DNA of 64,000 nucleotides from Bombus terrestris (Eukaryota; Arthropoda; Insecta; Hymenoptera; Apidae), in the NCBI RefSeq assembly GCF_910591885.1, contig NC_063277.1:13826001-13890000 (forward strand), given 5' to 3'. The position numbers and the translations under genes were made by a program. The stretch's first letter is position 1; each line of letters begins with the position of its first letter. The notes under the pieces are model-generated. The model saw nothing but the letters and a program-made list of their open reading frames with translations. It ran no database searches and had not been told where the DNA came from. Shown one piece after another: positions 50,460 to 62,897 of the stretch.

Positions 50460-53400
50460 AGGGTGACTTAACTTTAATCTTGTTAGAGCGTGATTCGCTG
50501 CTCCAATCGAACGGAATAATAATGTCGGTTTGCAGAGCGTTGCTGAAACGCTGGAATTTGTTCCCTCGAATAGAGAAGAATATCCGGGACCCGTCTCGAA
50601 TGTGATTTTATTTTCTTTCAAACATGTTCTTGGCCACTATACAGGTAAAGTCTCTTTCCTCGCTGTTCTTCAACCTTTCCCAAGACGTTCCTTGTACTAA
50701 GATCCTTGGTTTCACTGGGACAGAGTTCAGACATCCGTATTTGCTAGCAGCTTATCTCAAAACGCTATACTGCTGTCATCTCATCGAGGCACGCGGTAAG
50801 AGGTATTCGACGTTTCAAGCAAGAAACCTTGCCATCGACTTCCTTTCTTGAATTTGTTTCGATTTTCATGTTTCCTCCGTTTCTATGACTATCGTGGAGT
50901 GTCTATTCCCTTTTGAAGCGAACTATTTACGTTAATGGTATTCGCAGACAAGGATATAGCTTGGAAAACTCGAATCTCGTCTCGTTTGGTCTCTTTTATG
51001 ATCTTGCTCTCTGTACATAGTCCGTTAGTTACTTCCTCGTTTCTTTGTAACCATCCCTTACTCTTAGAAACTATTTCATTTTCTAAATTCAGCAGTAAGT
51101 TCAAAGGTTGGAAAGCTTCATTTATGAAAAAGTAGGGATTATTCTATTCGGACGTCCACGAATAGAAGGGAATCAACTAATCCATAAAACTGTCTGTCGA
51201 TTAATAAAGAACATAAATTCGATTTTTATTGCTCGGTTTTTTTCCCCCATTGATTTTGCGTAACCGGTCATTCTTTCGCGTCTACTAAGTGATACACGGT
51301 CGTAAAATTTCACAGCGCATGAAATACGACCTAAAGACTGTGTGGTTGTTAATAAAATAGCGATGATCCCTTTAAAATTAGTAATCCAATCGATTCTACA
51401 TTTTCGAGAGAAAGAACCGCGAGGTTTATTTCGATTCAATGCCGTCATATTTCAATGTCAATAGCGAAAACTCACGAACGGTGTAAATTTATGAACGAAG
51501 CGTATAAATTCAAGTTTCCTTCGCGTTTACTAACTACAACGAATCAAACCGTTCATTAAATTCAGATTACTCTTAATTTCTCGCGTTTCGCTATCGAAAT
51601 CTATCTTTTCCAAATGTTTGAAGGTGGATCGGCAAGAGTTGGTCGTGGCGCGTTCCTTTGGCATCGCCAGAGCCAAAGAAATTAAGTTTATTCTGAAAAG
51701 CAAGACCGTCACGAGAGTTTCTGAACGAGGCAGTAGCATTTAAAGGGAACGAGGAGCAAGATAACTCTTTTCTCTACACCAAGGCTTCGACCGTTCTGAA
51801 TTCACTCGAATATTCCTCTCGAGCGTGGCACAGCAGGTGAATGCTAGCTGAAAGTGGAAGATGTCGGATAAAAGGGGTTGACGATCTCCAGTAAAAAGCC
51901 AGCTCTCTCCGGTCCAAGCCTCGCGAGATAAGCTTCTCCGTCTTAATTCCTAAGACCGCGTCCGGGATTATACGAATCTTTTTCCGTTTCGCTGTGGCTT
52001 ACCTCAGTCCTTATGAATTTTTACCGCTGCTGGTGTTCATATTGATTGGAACGAATCATAATCTTTGTTTCGTTTACGCTCGATTCCTATGAAAGAAATG
52101 TAAAACAGTTAGTAGGTAAACGCTGTTTCGTCTACGAACGACAACGTATATTTCACGAAGCGCAAGCTCTTCGCTGCTTTCGTCAAATATTTATGTAACC
52201 TTTTCTCGATGAAACAGAAATGAGACTCGTAATCAATAATTTTACGTTATATATTACAGTTTAATACAAGCGCAAAATATTTGATCTCTTTAGAATTACC
52301 TGAAAATAAGTTTCATAAAGTCAGTGCACGATTCGTGTAAAAGCCTAATATTCTTTTTAAACGCGAATGGAAATTCAAGTAGATAAAATATTCGATGGTT
52401 AGAACGAGCTGTAGCGATGGTAGTCCCGAGGTCAGTCAAATATTTTTACGTGTTGCATCGTACAATCGAGTCGATTGTTAACAAAACATCAGGTCTCGTT
52501 TGCGAAACATCGATCGTCCGTACCAAAAGGATAGTCCAGCAAAGGGAAACTAATACCCTATTTCCGACCATTTTCAAGATGACCAGCCTTGCTGCACTCC
52601 TGGCGTGCACCATCCCCATTGTTTGAGTTGGAGAAACGAAAATGTCAGTTTACAAAGGGCAGATAGAATGCTAGGTACGTAAACAGCATTCCGAAATTCG
52701 ATCAAGTACTCCCGTGTTCCTTTCTGAAACGAGCGTCGATTACATACCGACTCGAGTTTAACTCTTTGACTCAATATTTTGAATGGCAAAACGTATCGAG
52801 TTAAAATTCTCTTCCATGGTCGATTATGGTATAAATTGTGATTGCGCATGGCCAATTGCAGCAATCGAATCGCATAAAAGTAACACGATCTGAAGTATCG
52901 ATGTACGAGAAAAGAACCATAGCATAAAATTTGTTTTCAAGGAATCGGATAAGAATCTCGTCCTGTCCTGCATTGAATTTTGCAACAACGTGAAATAAAC
53001 TGTACCAGGTGGCCGGCTGTTTCCAGGTCGCGAAATTTTCCTAAAACGTGGTCAAATATTTTCACAGCAACGGTGTTGGAATGTAGGTGAGAAAACACCT
53101 TCCGGGCAACTAGGGTTCTCTGTCGATAGTCCTAACAGGGTGTGTGCTTTTGCCGGGAACCTCTGTATGTTCGCTTCCATCTGATCTGCGAGCAATATCT
53201 GGCACCATTTGATTTGCGCTGGACTCCCCTTGACACAATTTCTCCCTTTTTGTGAATCGGCAAGTGGTTTTGAAAATTTTTTCAACCATCTTTCAAGGAT
53301 CGACAATTTATCTTGGAAAGTAGGGACTCTTTGTAATCTCTTGAAAGAAGGGTCGAGAAAGGGTCCTCGAGTCCATAACTTACGCGTTATGTTAAACTTT

Positions 53401-56400
53401 GTTAGAGTGTGTCCTTCGCGAATATTTCTGTAATCCAATTTATCATCCAAACGAAGAATAAGTTTGGTTGTCGATAAACGACGAAAATCTATCTATAATG
53501 GGTTCGTTGTTTTCAAAGTTCCGTTGATTTGACAAGGCGTCAACGTTTCTTTCGAAGAAAGCGATAATTTCCGAAGAATCAAGTTCCTGCGGCCACGTTT
53601 TCTCATACCAGAGACAATTGTCAGCAGGGATTGACTTTCAGCACACGTAGTCGTAGGAAATTAAGACCAATCGCCGCTGATTCGTGATTTACGACCCAGT
53701 GTATCGTTCGGTTGACCAACGAGGATCGTCGGGACTGTATCACCGATTTTTTCCTCTTTCAACCTCCCCTAAGCTCAAAGAGAGCTTCGTCATTCCATCA
53801 TTCCATCAGCGTACCGACTCTTTGTCCACGTTATCTGTCGTGTCCTATAAATCTGTATTTTCCGTGGATGTTCCTAGAATATTCTGTAGAAAGCATGAAC
53901 TATGATTTTAGAATTGGCAGCCGTTACGTGAAAGAATTCAAGTATATCATAGTCGGCCACAATGTCTGGAAAGCTACTGTGACTCATCTCTTTCAAAGAT
54001 CAAGCATCGTCGATAAAAATGTTCTAACCGCCTCATATCAACGTTCTCACACCACTCAACGATTGTTTCTTGCTTAAGTATCGGACGAACGGTATCGGTT
54101 ATCGAACAAACGGGTAGAAAAGTACACGTTTCATCGAGGAAAACGTTCTCAGATGCTGTGCTCTCGATGATGATTATTGTTTTGCAATAAATCGATCGAG
54201 GAGCTAAATACACAGTATGTACTATTCGTAGTACCTTTCGTCGATGAAACGTGTGATCCAACGTGTGGCAATTAGTCTTGGACTGTCCTATTCTGTCAAC
54301 AACCGCACGATAGACGTTTGTACGTTCACGCAATACGTTTGACGTACACGTTGTTACATTACTTATTAGCCACACGAGACTGGTTACTTTGTGTTTCGCT
54401 CTCCAAAAAATTCCATTCTCATCGTATCTCTGGCGAATCTTGGAATTTTTTGAAATTTCCAGAAATATTGTAAATAATCGAAAATGATGAGTGAGATTTT
54501 GGTATAGAAATCTTTCTAGCAACTTAATTGCCTTTAATTGTAATTGGTTTAAAAAGATTAGGAAGATTCAAAATGTGATTAGATATTTCGTTGAATCTGG
54601 AATTATTGAAAATACGTTATGAATTTATCGATAGAAACAATAGTACATATTCCTATTTTCCTCTGACTGTTCGGTACGATATTCCTCTTTACTCTTTTTG
54701 CTTGATGTTTTCGAAGATTGAAGAATACGTGGGCATTGATTGGAAATCTGGCCAGAATGGATGTTGAGCGTAAAAACCGTGTTCTCGTTGTAGTATCTTG
54801 GGAGAAAAGTTTCGATCGATGGCACTTCTATTTCTTTATTTTCCAACAAGTTACAGAAACGTGGAAAAAAACAATTGAGAATACCAATACCACAAATTGC
54901 ATTAAGAGCACTATAGAAAATAATTTGTAATTCTTTCTTAGAAATAAGTAATATGGTAAAAGATTCTGCCTGGTGTGTGTCGGACCATCTAATTTCAACG
55001 TCAATACAGCTAACCATTTAATTGAAGCCGTCAAAGGGTTCTCCAATTCGGCGCTATTAGCGTTTTCGGTTTCTGACTTTCAGCTTTCATTACCAGCGTT
55101 GACGATAATCATCGATACGATACTCGTGGCACGCATGCGTCTCCCTTTTGCCTCTAGTTTTCGCGATTATGTGCTGAGAGAGTTGAAGGACGATGCGCCT
55201 TGTAATAGCTTGTGCGTTAATCATGCAACATCGCAAAGCGTTCTCCATTTAAAATTGCACCACGTACAGAGTGCGCTAACCGCGACGAAAATTCGAGCAG
55301 GTGACAGTTGCTATCCCCAAGTGAGCTGCGAAGGAGCTAACTAATTTTAACCAGCTGTAACTGCGGCACACAACCTTCTAAACTTATTTCTCTTTTTCTT
55401 AGATTTTTTCCTAAATCCATGTCCGTTCCACATTTCTTTGAAGATAACACAAACTGATAGAATTCGTTTCGAAAAACGGTTAGCAAACTGTATATTTGTG
55501 TTCTGTGTTTTACTAATACAAATAATCGTTTAGGAATCTCAACGTTGGAGGAATATCGTCGAATCAATATCGTTAAAAGGTCAGGAGACATGGTCTTAAA
55601 GCCGAGATTTAAGCTAAGCTTCCTTGTCTACATTTATCAGCGTAGATTAAACCTAATCGATGGAGTACAACATTTAATTCTCCATGTAAGGGTCGTTATC
55701 CTTCGACTCGGTCGTGAATCGGAAGGAAATTCTGCTCGATTTGTGACTCGCACATTCATTCTCAGCGAAGGGAAATTGTTTAATAGCGCGAAATATATTG
55801 CTATAATTTATATCGTGTTACTAACGGTTTTGCAAATTCCATTAAGACATTGTTGCACAGGGACGATAAAAAGAATTCGATCGTTGCGATATTTAATCGC
55901 GAAAAGTCAAACGTTCAAAAGTGCTTTTTGTTGATTGCGATTAAGACCATTAAATCCACAGCGAACACAATGCCGTAACAAAGCGTAATTAAGATTTTTC
56001 ATTTAGCTAGCCTCTTTAATGGTGCTCGTTAGCGGCACACCGCAATCGAGAACAGGCGGAAAAATGAGCACTTAAGTTGATTAGCGTGCTCTGGAGAGAT
56101 CTATAAAATATAATCATTTCTTGGCCAGCTTTTTCCTTCGTGAAACTATTAAAAGATATCTTTCCTGCGACGAAGGAAATGTTTTCATATCAACATAATT
56201 AAATTAATTTTCTTACCAAAACTTCTTAAAAAAGTCTGTAAGTATAGTCGAATTCGATCTCCGCGTATCCCAGTTCAGTTTTCGTAGTTTTCAGGTTTTA
56301 TTTCGACACAAATCGACGCCTGCCCATCAGTATGTACAGTGATACATTCTCTCTCCTTCTACCCTTTTTTGCAGCTATTTCTTTTCTCTTCTTTGAAATA

Positions 56401-57235
56401 AAAAAATTCTTTGGAATTTTTGTAGATAAGGAATTGCACAATTCCGTTACTTCCGATACTAAAAATATACATTGCTACATTTTTCTGATATATATTTAAG
56501 AGAAAAATGCAAATAAATTTAAATAGCTGAGTATTTGACGTTACCATCAATGAGAATACGTTCCTCCATAAATTTCTTCCAAAACGCAATGTACATTTGC
56601 TGCAAAATTACACATTACTATCGTCGCGTAACGATAGCAAAAATAATAAATTTCAACGACTTGGAAACGAGTCAAAGCCACCGGCAACATCGCCTCCCCC
56701 AATGCGCCGTTCAATTGCAACAAACCACCCCCGTAGTAAAGCTTTCCCGAAACCTCAAACTATAGGAGAATCACGTTAATTCCATCAATCGCTCTGAACA
56801 CGCATCCGGAGACCGCCTGATCCTCTAATTCCGCTGAAGAATTAATCCTGGAACAACGACGTACACAATGGAGGTGCGTTGAGTAGCTAGAGCGGAACGC
56901 GCTTCGCGAAGGAGAGGAGGAGGCTGTACTATATAGGAAACCGGAAAGAGACGACGCCGGAATAGGACAAATGACGAGCCGTAGAAGAAGGACGATGGGG
57001 TTTAGGGGAAAGCCCAGCTTAGCGCTAGCAGTTTCCGGGCTTGTTAAGCGTACCAGGTGCAGGTTCGTTGCAGGTGGAATTGCGAGCGAAGAATAGAAGC
57101 TTGGAGGAGGAGGAAAACGCGTTGTGCAGTAAGCAATAGACGAGTGGAGGAAGACAGTGGAGGAAGAGGAACAGGGTAGCCAGACAGTAGATATACCGAG
57201 AGGAAGAAGAGGAACATGCATAGAAAGAGAGGGGG

Positions 57236-57255
57236 GAGAGAGAGAGAGAGAGAGA
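57236..57255. repeat. (GA)n at the end of a purine-rich tract
   Basis: Ten GA units preceded by G6, closing a G/A-rich stretch that begins near 56880. The 203-codon minus-strand frame across it is serine/proline/leucine-rich because of this composition. Confidence 0.9.
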
Positions 57256-60200
57256 AGAAAACAGCACGGATTCCCCGCGTAGTCGGAATTCGGTGGGTGG
57301 CGGTATCCATAACTTTGCATCCTGTCACTCGGTTTCCAGGCGAGCTTTTTCCAGCCATTCGTCATGCACACCGTGCGGAACGTATGAACGGTTGTTCGCT
57401 CGTTCGCACGACGCTACCGCGACGAGACGATGGCGGTCGTGTACGCGTCGATTCATCCTTTTCCGGCCTCCTCTCAAGCGGAATGCGGCACTTCAGTTCG
57501 AAGAATGCACGTCACGTAGAAATACGGACGCTTTCCTGAAGTTGGCTGTTTTGTCGTATAGGTCGTACATCGATGCCGATCTTCGGTCGAACTTGCACAT
57601 TTTCAGTGATCGATTCGCAAAGTTTCCGATCACGATAACTCTTGCCTACTCTTTTCACGACGTTTTTATCTGCCATAATGAAGCACGCTAAAAGATTTCT
57701 GAAAGTTTTTATCAATCTCGAAGAATATTACAATATCTGAATGCAATTTGATTTAATATCGCGATATAGGAGCTTCAACAAGTGTATCGGTACGCTCGGA
57801 CCGCTTTCACACCGAAGACTCCTGTTGGATGCATAAAACGAAGGAAGAAGAGAACAAAGGCTCGTTCAATAGACGTCGTTCGATACTCGACGCCCGTTTA
57901 CAGCCGATAGAAGTACCTTCGATGATAATATAACTGGAAGGATGACTTTTGAAACGAGTCATTTCTCGGAGAGAGTCCACGAAGATTGAACGTTCGATTG
58001 CTCGATTCACATCCACTCATCAACCTCATAACTGCTCAATCTTTATACTCTTGTAATTTCTGGCGCTATCTTTTAGCGAGTAAGGTGATCAAGGGGTAGA
58101 TGAAATCGACTCTTCGCTGCTAAGTGTTCTTCGAAGATAAAAAGTCAATTGGACATAAACGGTCGTCCTTTTAAATTGACTTTCCGGTGAAACGAATTGG
58201 ACCACCTGAACGCTTTCTGGATTTTAACACAGAAGCGAAATCTCGCAAGTAGTCGCATGCTTACGGTTTCTCGGAGCGTTATCGCGAGCGGAATTCTCAC
58301 GTAGCCAGAAGTTTAATAAGCGAGGTCGCCAACGAGCATCGCCGGTAAATCAAGCCCAAGGTCCTGCTATTGGAAAGCGGAAGTTAAATAAGACGGCACA
58401 AATGGTTTGAGCAATAAATCGCGAGATAGCGGTCGAAACTCGCAGGGACACTCTTAGCGTACCTCCTAGCTTCCGGTTGCATTGTTATACTTTACAATGT
58501 GTCTTCCGACCTACGTTCGCTCACTGCGCGTCTTTTACAATCGATTCGATTCGTCCACGTCCCTTTTTCATTTTCCCTTAAACTTGTTTCCGCGATCGTT
58601 GTCCAGTTTTTACCACAATTTGTTCCCTTCCCTATCCTTTTCTCATTTTTCCAGACCTTTCTCGATATTCCGCCGGTTAATCTTGGCGATTTAAAAACGA
58701 TAAGCGAGATTAGAAACCTTTCTATCAAGTTAAGATAATTCTAGAACGATGAGATCAGAAGGTTCCATTAGGGTGCTCCATTTAGGGTCTAAGTGATTGG
58801 TGAATGAGTCGTCGTATTTGACCTCGCGTTATGCGTAGAAAACCGGAAAAATCGCTATCTTATTTTTCTTAACTAAATATATTTATTTAATAATTTTCGT
58901 TGCGTTATCGTTCGCCTCGCGACATTAAAAGCGTGCTCGTAAATTAAAGGCAAACATTGCCTAATTACGGCGATTCGGCGATAATTCCTTGATCTACGGA
59001 TCTCACTATCGTTATTACAAAAGATCACACAGAGTCTTAATTGCGACGATATCCACACAGCGTTCAAGTCTCGAACGACACGCCCTGGTTCGTTGCGTTT
59101 GTCGATAATGGAGCGTGGACAAAATGAATGGCTCCGAGATAAGGCTCGTGAAAAATACACCACGAGAGCCAAATAAACCTTCGTCAGTCCAGTTGATTAA
59201 TTCGATGAATTTCCACGAGATTTCCACAAATTACTCATTTGCCTTCCACGATCGATAGTTGATCCGCACACGCAACTGTGTTGAACAGCAGCGCGCATAT
59301 CTTTAAATCTCATGTATGTGTCAATTAAAAATTCTCTATATCTCTCAAATTTTTATATTATTTAACGCATTTTGAAGACACTAACGTTTCAAGCAGGAGT
59401 GCGAAAATTGCGATTTAATATTTGTCCAACACGATCCATGTAACAAAATTTCGCACACGTCTCGATGTTCTTGTCATTCACAGTGAACAACGAGTTTCGA
59501 GAAAATAGTTGTAGAAAAAAGTTTTTCGAAACTTCGAAAGAAATCCTCTTTGAACTCTGTATCAAAGTTGAGATCGAGTATTTCCATTCGCAGAAATCAA
59601 TACGTAGATTGTCTGCGATTTTTAAAAAGAGAGAATCCATATGTCTTCTAATAGTCATTCGTTGGAACTCGAACTTCTTCCAAAACGTTGTACTTTGTTT
59701 GTTCGAAGGAGTCGCAAAATTCAATATTCTCTTTGCTGCAGTCGCTAGGCTCGTTCTCAAACACGTAACAGACTTGCAAACGAGAGCCATTTTTTTCGTC
59801 GTGGATCGTTTCTGGAATACGTTATCCCGATGTTCTCCTGTGACTGAGAGAAGGAATAAGATGAAGGGAGTGGCTGGCATGGTTCGCATATCTGTTAACC
59901 ATATCTGCTAATTAACATGCGGCAAGTATCGCGTAACACAAATAAGCGGCGACAGAGTGTTGGGTAACGGGTAACGGAGGCTTTCACCCTGTCAGACACG
60001 CCTCGAGCTACATGCAGCTTGTGCAGCGAACAAAGAGGGTGGATGGGGATGGAGGAGACTGCTCATCCCTCGCTTTGAGCGGTCGCATTAGTCCACTTAT
60101 TAGCATGATTCCATTTCCCTTGAAATTACGCTTTGAAACAGAAATACGTGTAAAAAATGAGGGAAGACGATGCTGCACAAAAAATTTCGTCCACTTGGCT

Positions 60201-61513
60201 GACAACTAAATGCCAAAAGCTGAAAGAGTAGAAGAGTGTAACTTTACGATTTTTCCATCCTGTTCTTTCAACCGAGTTTACCGTTCTAAATAACTCGACG
60301 TAGCTGTCATGGTAGATAATCAGTTAGAAAATTTTGGATACCTTTAAATCGCATAATACTGCAACAATTTAATTCGTTAAGTTCGATTTCTTTGTTTCCA
60401 ACACAAATTCGGATTAAAATCTTCCTTTAATTAACTGGATTTCAAATAAACTCCCCTATACTTTACAGTATCTGGATTTTATCGCACGCTTCTCGAAATT
60501 TTAGATTTTTTGCCATTTACTTCTTTTGAAGTATTAAACAAATCAATTACCTTATTGTAATTTAGTATTAGTATAGCAAGCAACCAAATCTACTTCTCAA
60601 ATTATCCTTCATGGTATATTCCGCCACGGTAGTTATTTTCCCAAGAGTATCACGAAACACTATTCTAATTCGAGCATCGTCGATGCCACTGAATTTCGTG
60701 GTCTGTTTACACGTGTGGCCGCGACCCCATCAACGCGTCACGTTATTTCGTTGTCGCATATCCAAACTCGTAGAAGAGCAACATCGAAGGCAGATCCCAC
60801 TCGTAGTCAAATGCATATTTACCACCGGGGGCGGTTTCTGAGGGACCAACTGCAATTGAGACAAAATATCAGAGGCCGTGAATTACGATGAGAAAATTCT
60901 ATGATAACATTTACGTAGCGTTATCTCATCTTGGAGACGTGCACGTAGCAAACACGTTCGTTCCTAAATAAACGATAACACCGGCGGTGAAATTGAAAAA
61001 CTGATACCACCCTCCAATTCGATCTCAAATACGTGAAAAAATCAATGTCAAACACGTGATAAATCAAATACGTTTTATTTTAATTTCAATATTTTATCAA
61101 TTTCTAAAAAGTAGAAAGTATTAGGTAAAAATTGGGTAGTCGGAATTCATTTCCCTTTGTAATTAATATCTAGATCTCAGATCATTTTTCGATAAGAATA
61201 ATTACATTTTCAACTTCAATTTCAATTAATTAATTCGTCGATTGCTCTTCGTTAATTAATGTCTATTACGCAGATGAAAGATTCTTAATTATTTGAAATG
61301 CACGTCGACGTTCAATTCAGTCATCGTATAAATCTGCCTTTTGTCCGAATTCATTCGTCTCCTTTAATACAAAATTTTTCTCAAACGTATCGGCAGTGTT
61401 CTCCCTTTATTATATCCGCTAAAATTCTGTTCCTAATTGATTTTCTCTCGAACGAGCCTTGCTTCCCTTTTTCACATCGCGTCAAAGAAGGGAAGAGAAA
61501 TCGCTCGCTTCGC

Positions 61514-61566
61514 TTAAATGTTATCGATATATCCGGCCGGAAGATTAAATGTTATGGATATATCGA
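61514..61566. repeat. 20-bp direct repeat, 31-bp period, with inverted core
   Basis: TTAAATGTTATCGATATATC (61514-61533) recurs with one change at 61545-61564. The repeat also pairs with itself: TCGATATATC (61524-61533) against GATATATCGA (61557-61566). The first copy contains TATCGATA (61522-61529), the DREF recognition sequence of flies. Confidence 0.75.
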
Positions 61567-61869
61567 TCACGTCAACCACGCGTCATCCGTAGACAAATGA
61601 AGCAATCTCTACGTTAATTTGTCATTTTCCACCATAAATAATAGAACTGTGACGCTGTCCTTCAGTGTGTGTAAAGGCTGAAGAAATGTTTCGAACTGTG
61701 TGCAACTGTCAGACATATATAAAAATCATCCAATTAACGTAAATTCGCTAGTTATCTGCAAAAACAAAAATCCAATTTTTGCTTGTCGATTTTTACAGAA
61801 AAAAGCAGTTTTACCAGAAGCCAATAATTAACCGTTTCTTCCATTCGTAAACTCTTCGCCTTCCGCGTT

Positions 61870-62080
61870 GTCACTCTGCTACTCTTACTCTGTCATGTTT
61901 CGCCATGTAGCTTCACTTTACACTGCTATCGCGATACCAGCACATACCTCTGTTCCCCTGTCATCTTTCCACCACTATGTCCTCATCTATCTACCGTGTT
62001 ACCACTGCTCTGTTATCGCACCTCCGTTGCGTTCCACTTTGCTGTCGTCACGATGTGAGCATCTTGCTATCGAATTTGTA
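61870..62080. repeat. Degenerate C/T-rich repeat field
   Basis: Related words recur: CACTTTACACTGCTATCGC, CCACTGCTCTGTTATCGC, CACTTTGCTGTCGTC and CTTGCTATCG. Spacing is irregular, consistent with an eroded minisatellite. Confidence 0.35.
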
Positions 62081-62871
62081 TCTTTCACAGGTTCGTATCG
62101 TAATTCAAGACCGTTTCTAACGTAATACCAAATTAACACTTCGACTCGTCGTAACATCACCCTAAAGAAGATACAAAAAATACATTTCCTGATAATATTT
62201 TTCGTTTTTTAAGAATTATCCGTGATTATCTTTCGCGTAAATCGTTCTGTCACATATCGAATCTAACCGATTAGCCAGCTAGGAAAGCTGCAAAATTCCA
62301 GCGAGGCGTGAGGCGCGGCTTAATCCATCCCTGATGATTAATTTCACTGGCTAACCGGCTGGGTGGATGGAATCGCACGCGTGACCCTGCTACAAATCGT
62401 GCGACAGTTTCGTCGCAGTCCCGCCACATCCAAGCTGGTGTCCCGTTTCCAATTACTGCTGACTACCCCGAGATAAGTGGCGGTTACAGTTACGGTTATA
62501 CAGTTACACTTTACGTCATCTAGCCATCCGAGCGTTTCGTGTGTTCTCGTTACTTGTTCTCCGGTTGATGTTCCTTTTCATCGGCTACGATTACCCAGGA
62601 TAGTTTACTCTGAACTATTACCCCTTCTTAGAACGAACTATGGATATGCACTCGTAGTTGGCTTCCACTGGTTCACGAGTTCTCCGAGAAACGCGTTCCA
62701 ACGGGACAGCTGGTCTTCGCTGACGCTTTGTGCTAAGAAAATCAGAGACAACGAGCTAGTTTCGAGATAAGACGACTGAAAGAAATCGTTAAATTCGATA
62801 CTATATAGTAATTTCTCAGTATCCAAATTTGTCAAACTTTTATAACGTTTCAACAGGCGGTGAACTTTTCA

Positions 62872-62897
62872 TAAAAAGAAAAAGAAAAAAAAAAGAA
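62872..62897. repeat. A-rich tract
   Basis: A runs interrupted by single T and G residues. Confidence 0.85.

Larger units (their letters stand above)
50099..61513. other. Distal intron 2 block without supported genes
   Basis: Includes the GGAATC hexamer run (50434-50459), a G/A-rich stretch at about 56880-57260 ending in (GA)n, and several 130-200 codon open frames (53052-53450 minus, 53974-54522 minus, 56760-57371 minus, 59389-59889 minus and 59465-59911 plus). None has recognisable motifs. The first three open at TTG, TTG and GTG. Confidence 0.5.

Noticed and set aside
53974..54522. 182-codon minus-strand open frame
   Set aside because: It starts at TTG, has no family resemblance, and no splice or promoter context supports it.
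56760..57371. 203-codon minus-strand frame, the longest in the window
   Set aside because: It starts at GTG. Its Ser/Pro/Leu-rich translation is the complement of a G/A-rich tract and (GA)n repeat.
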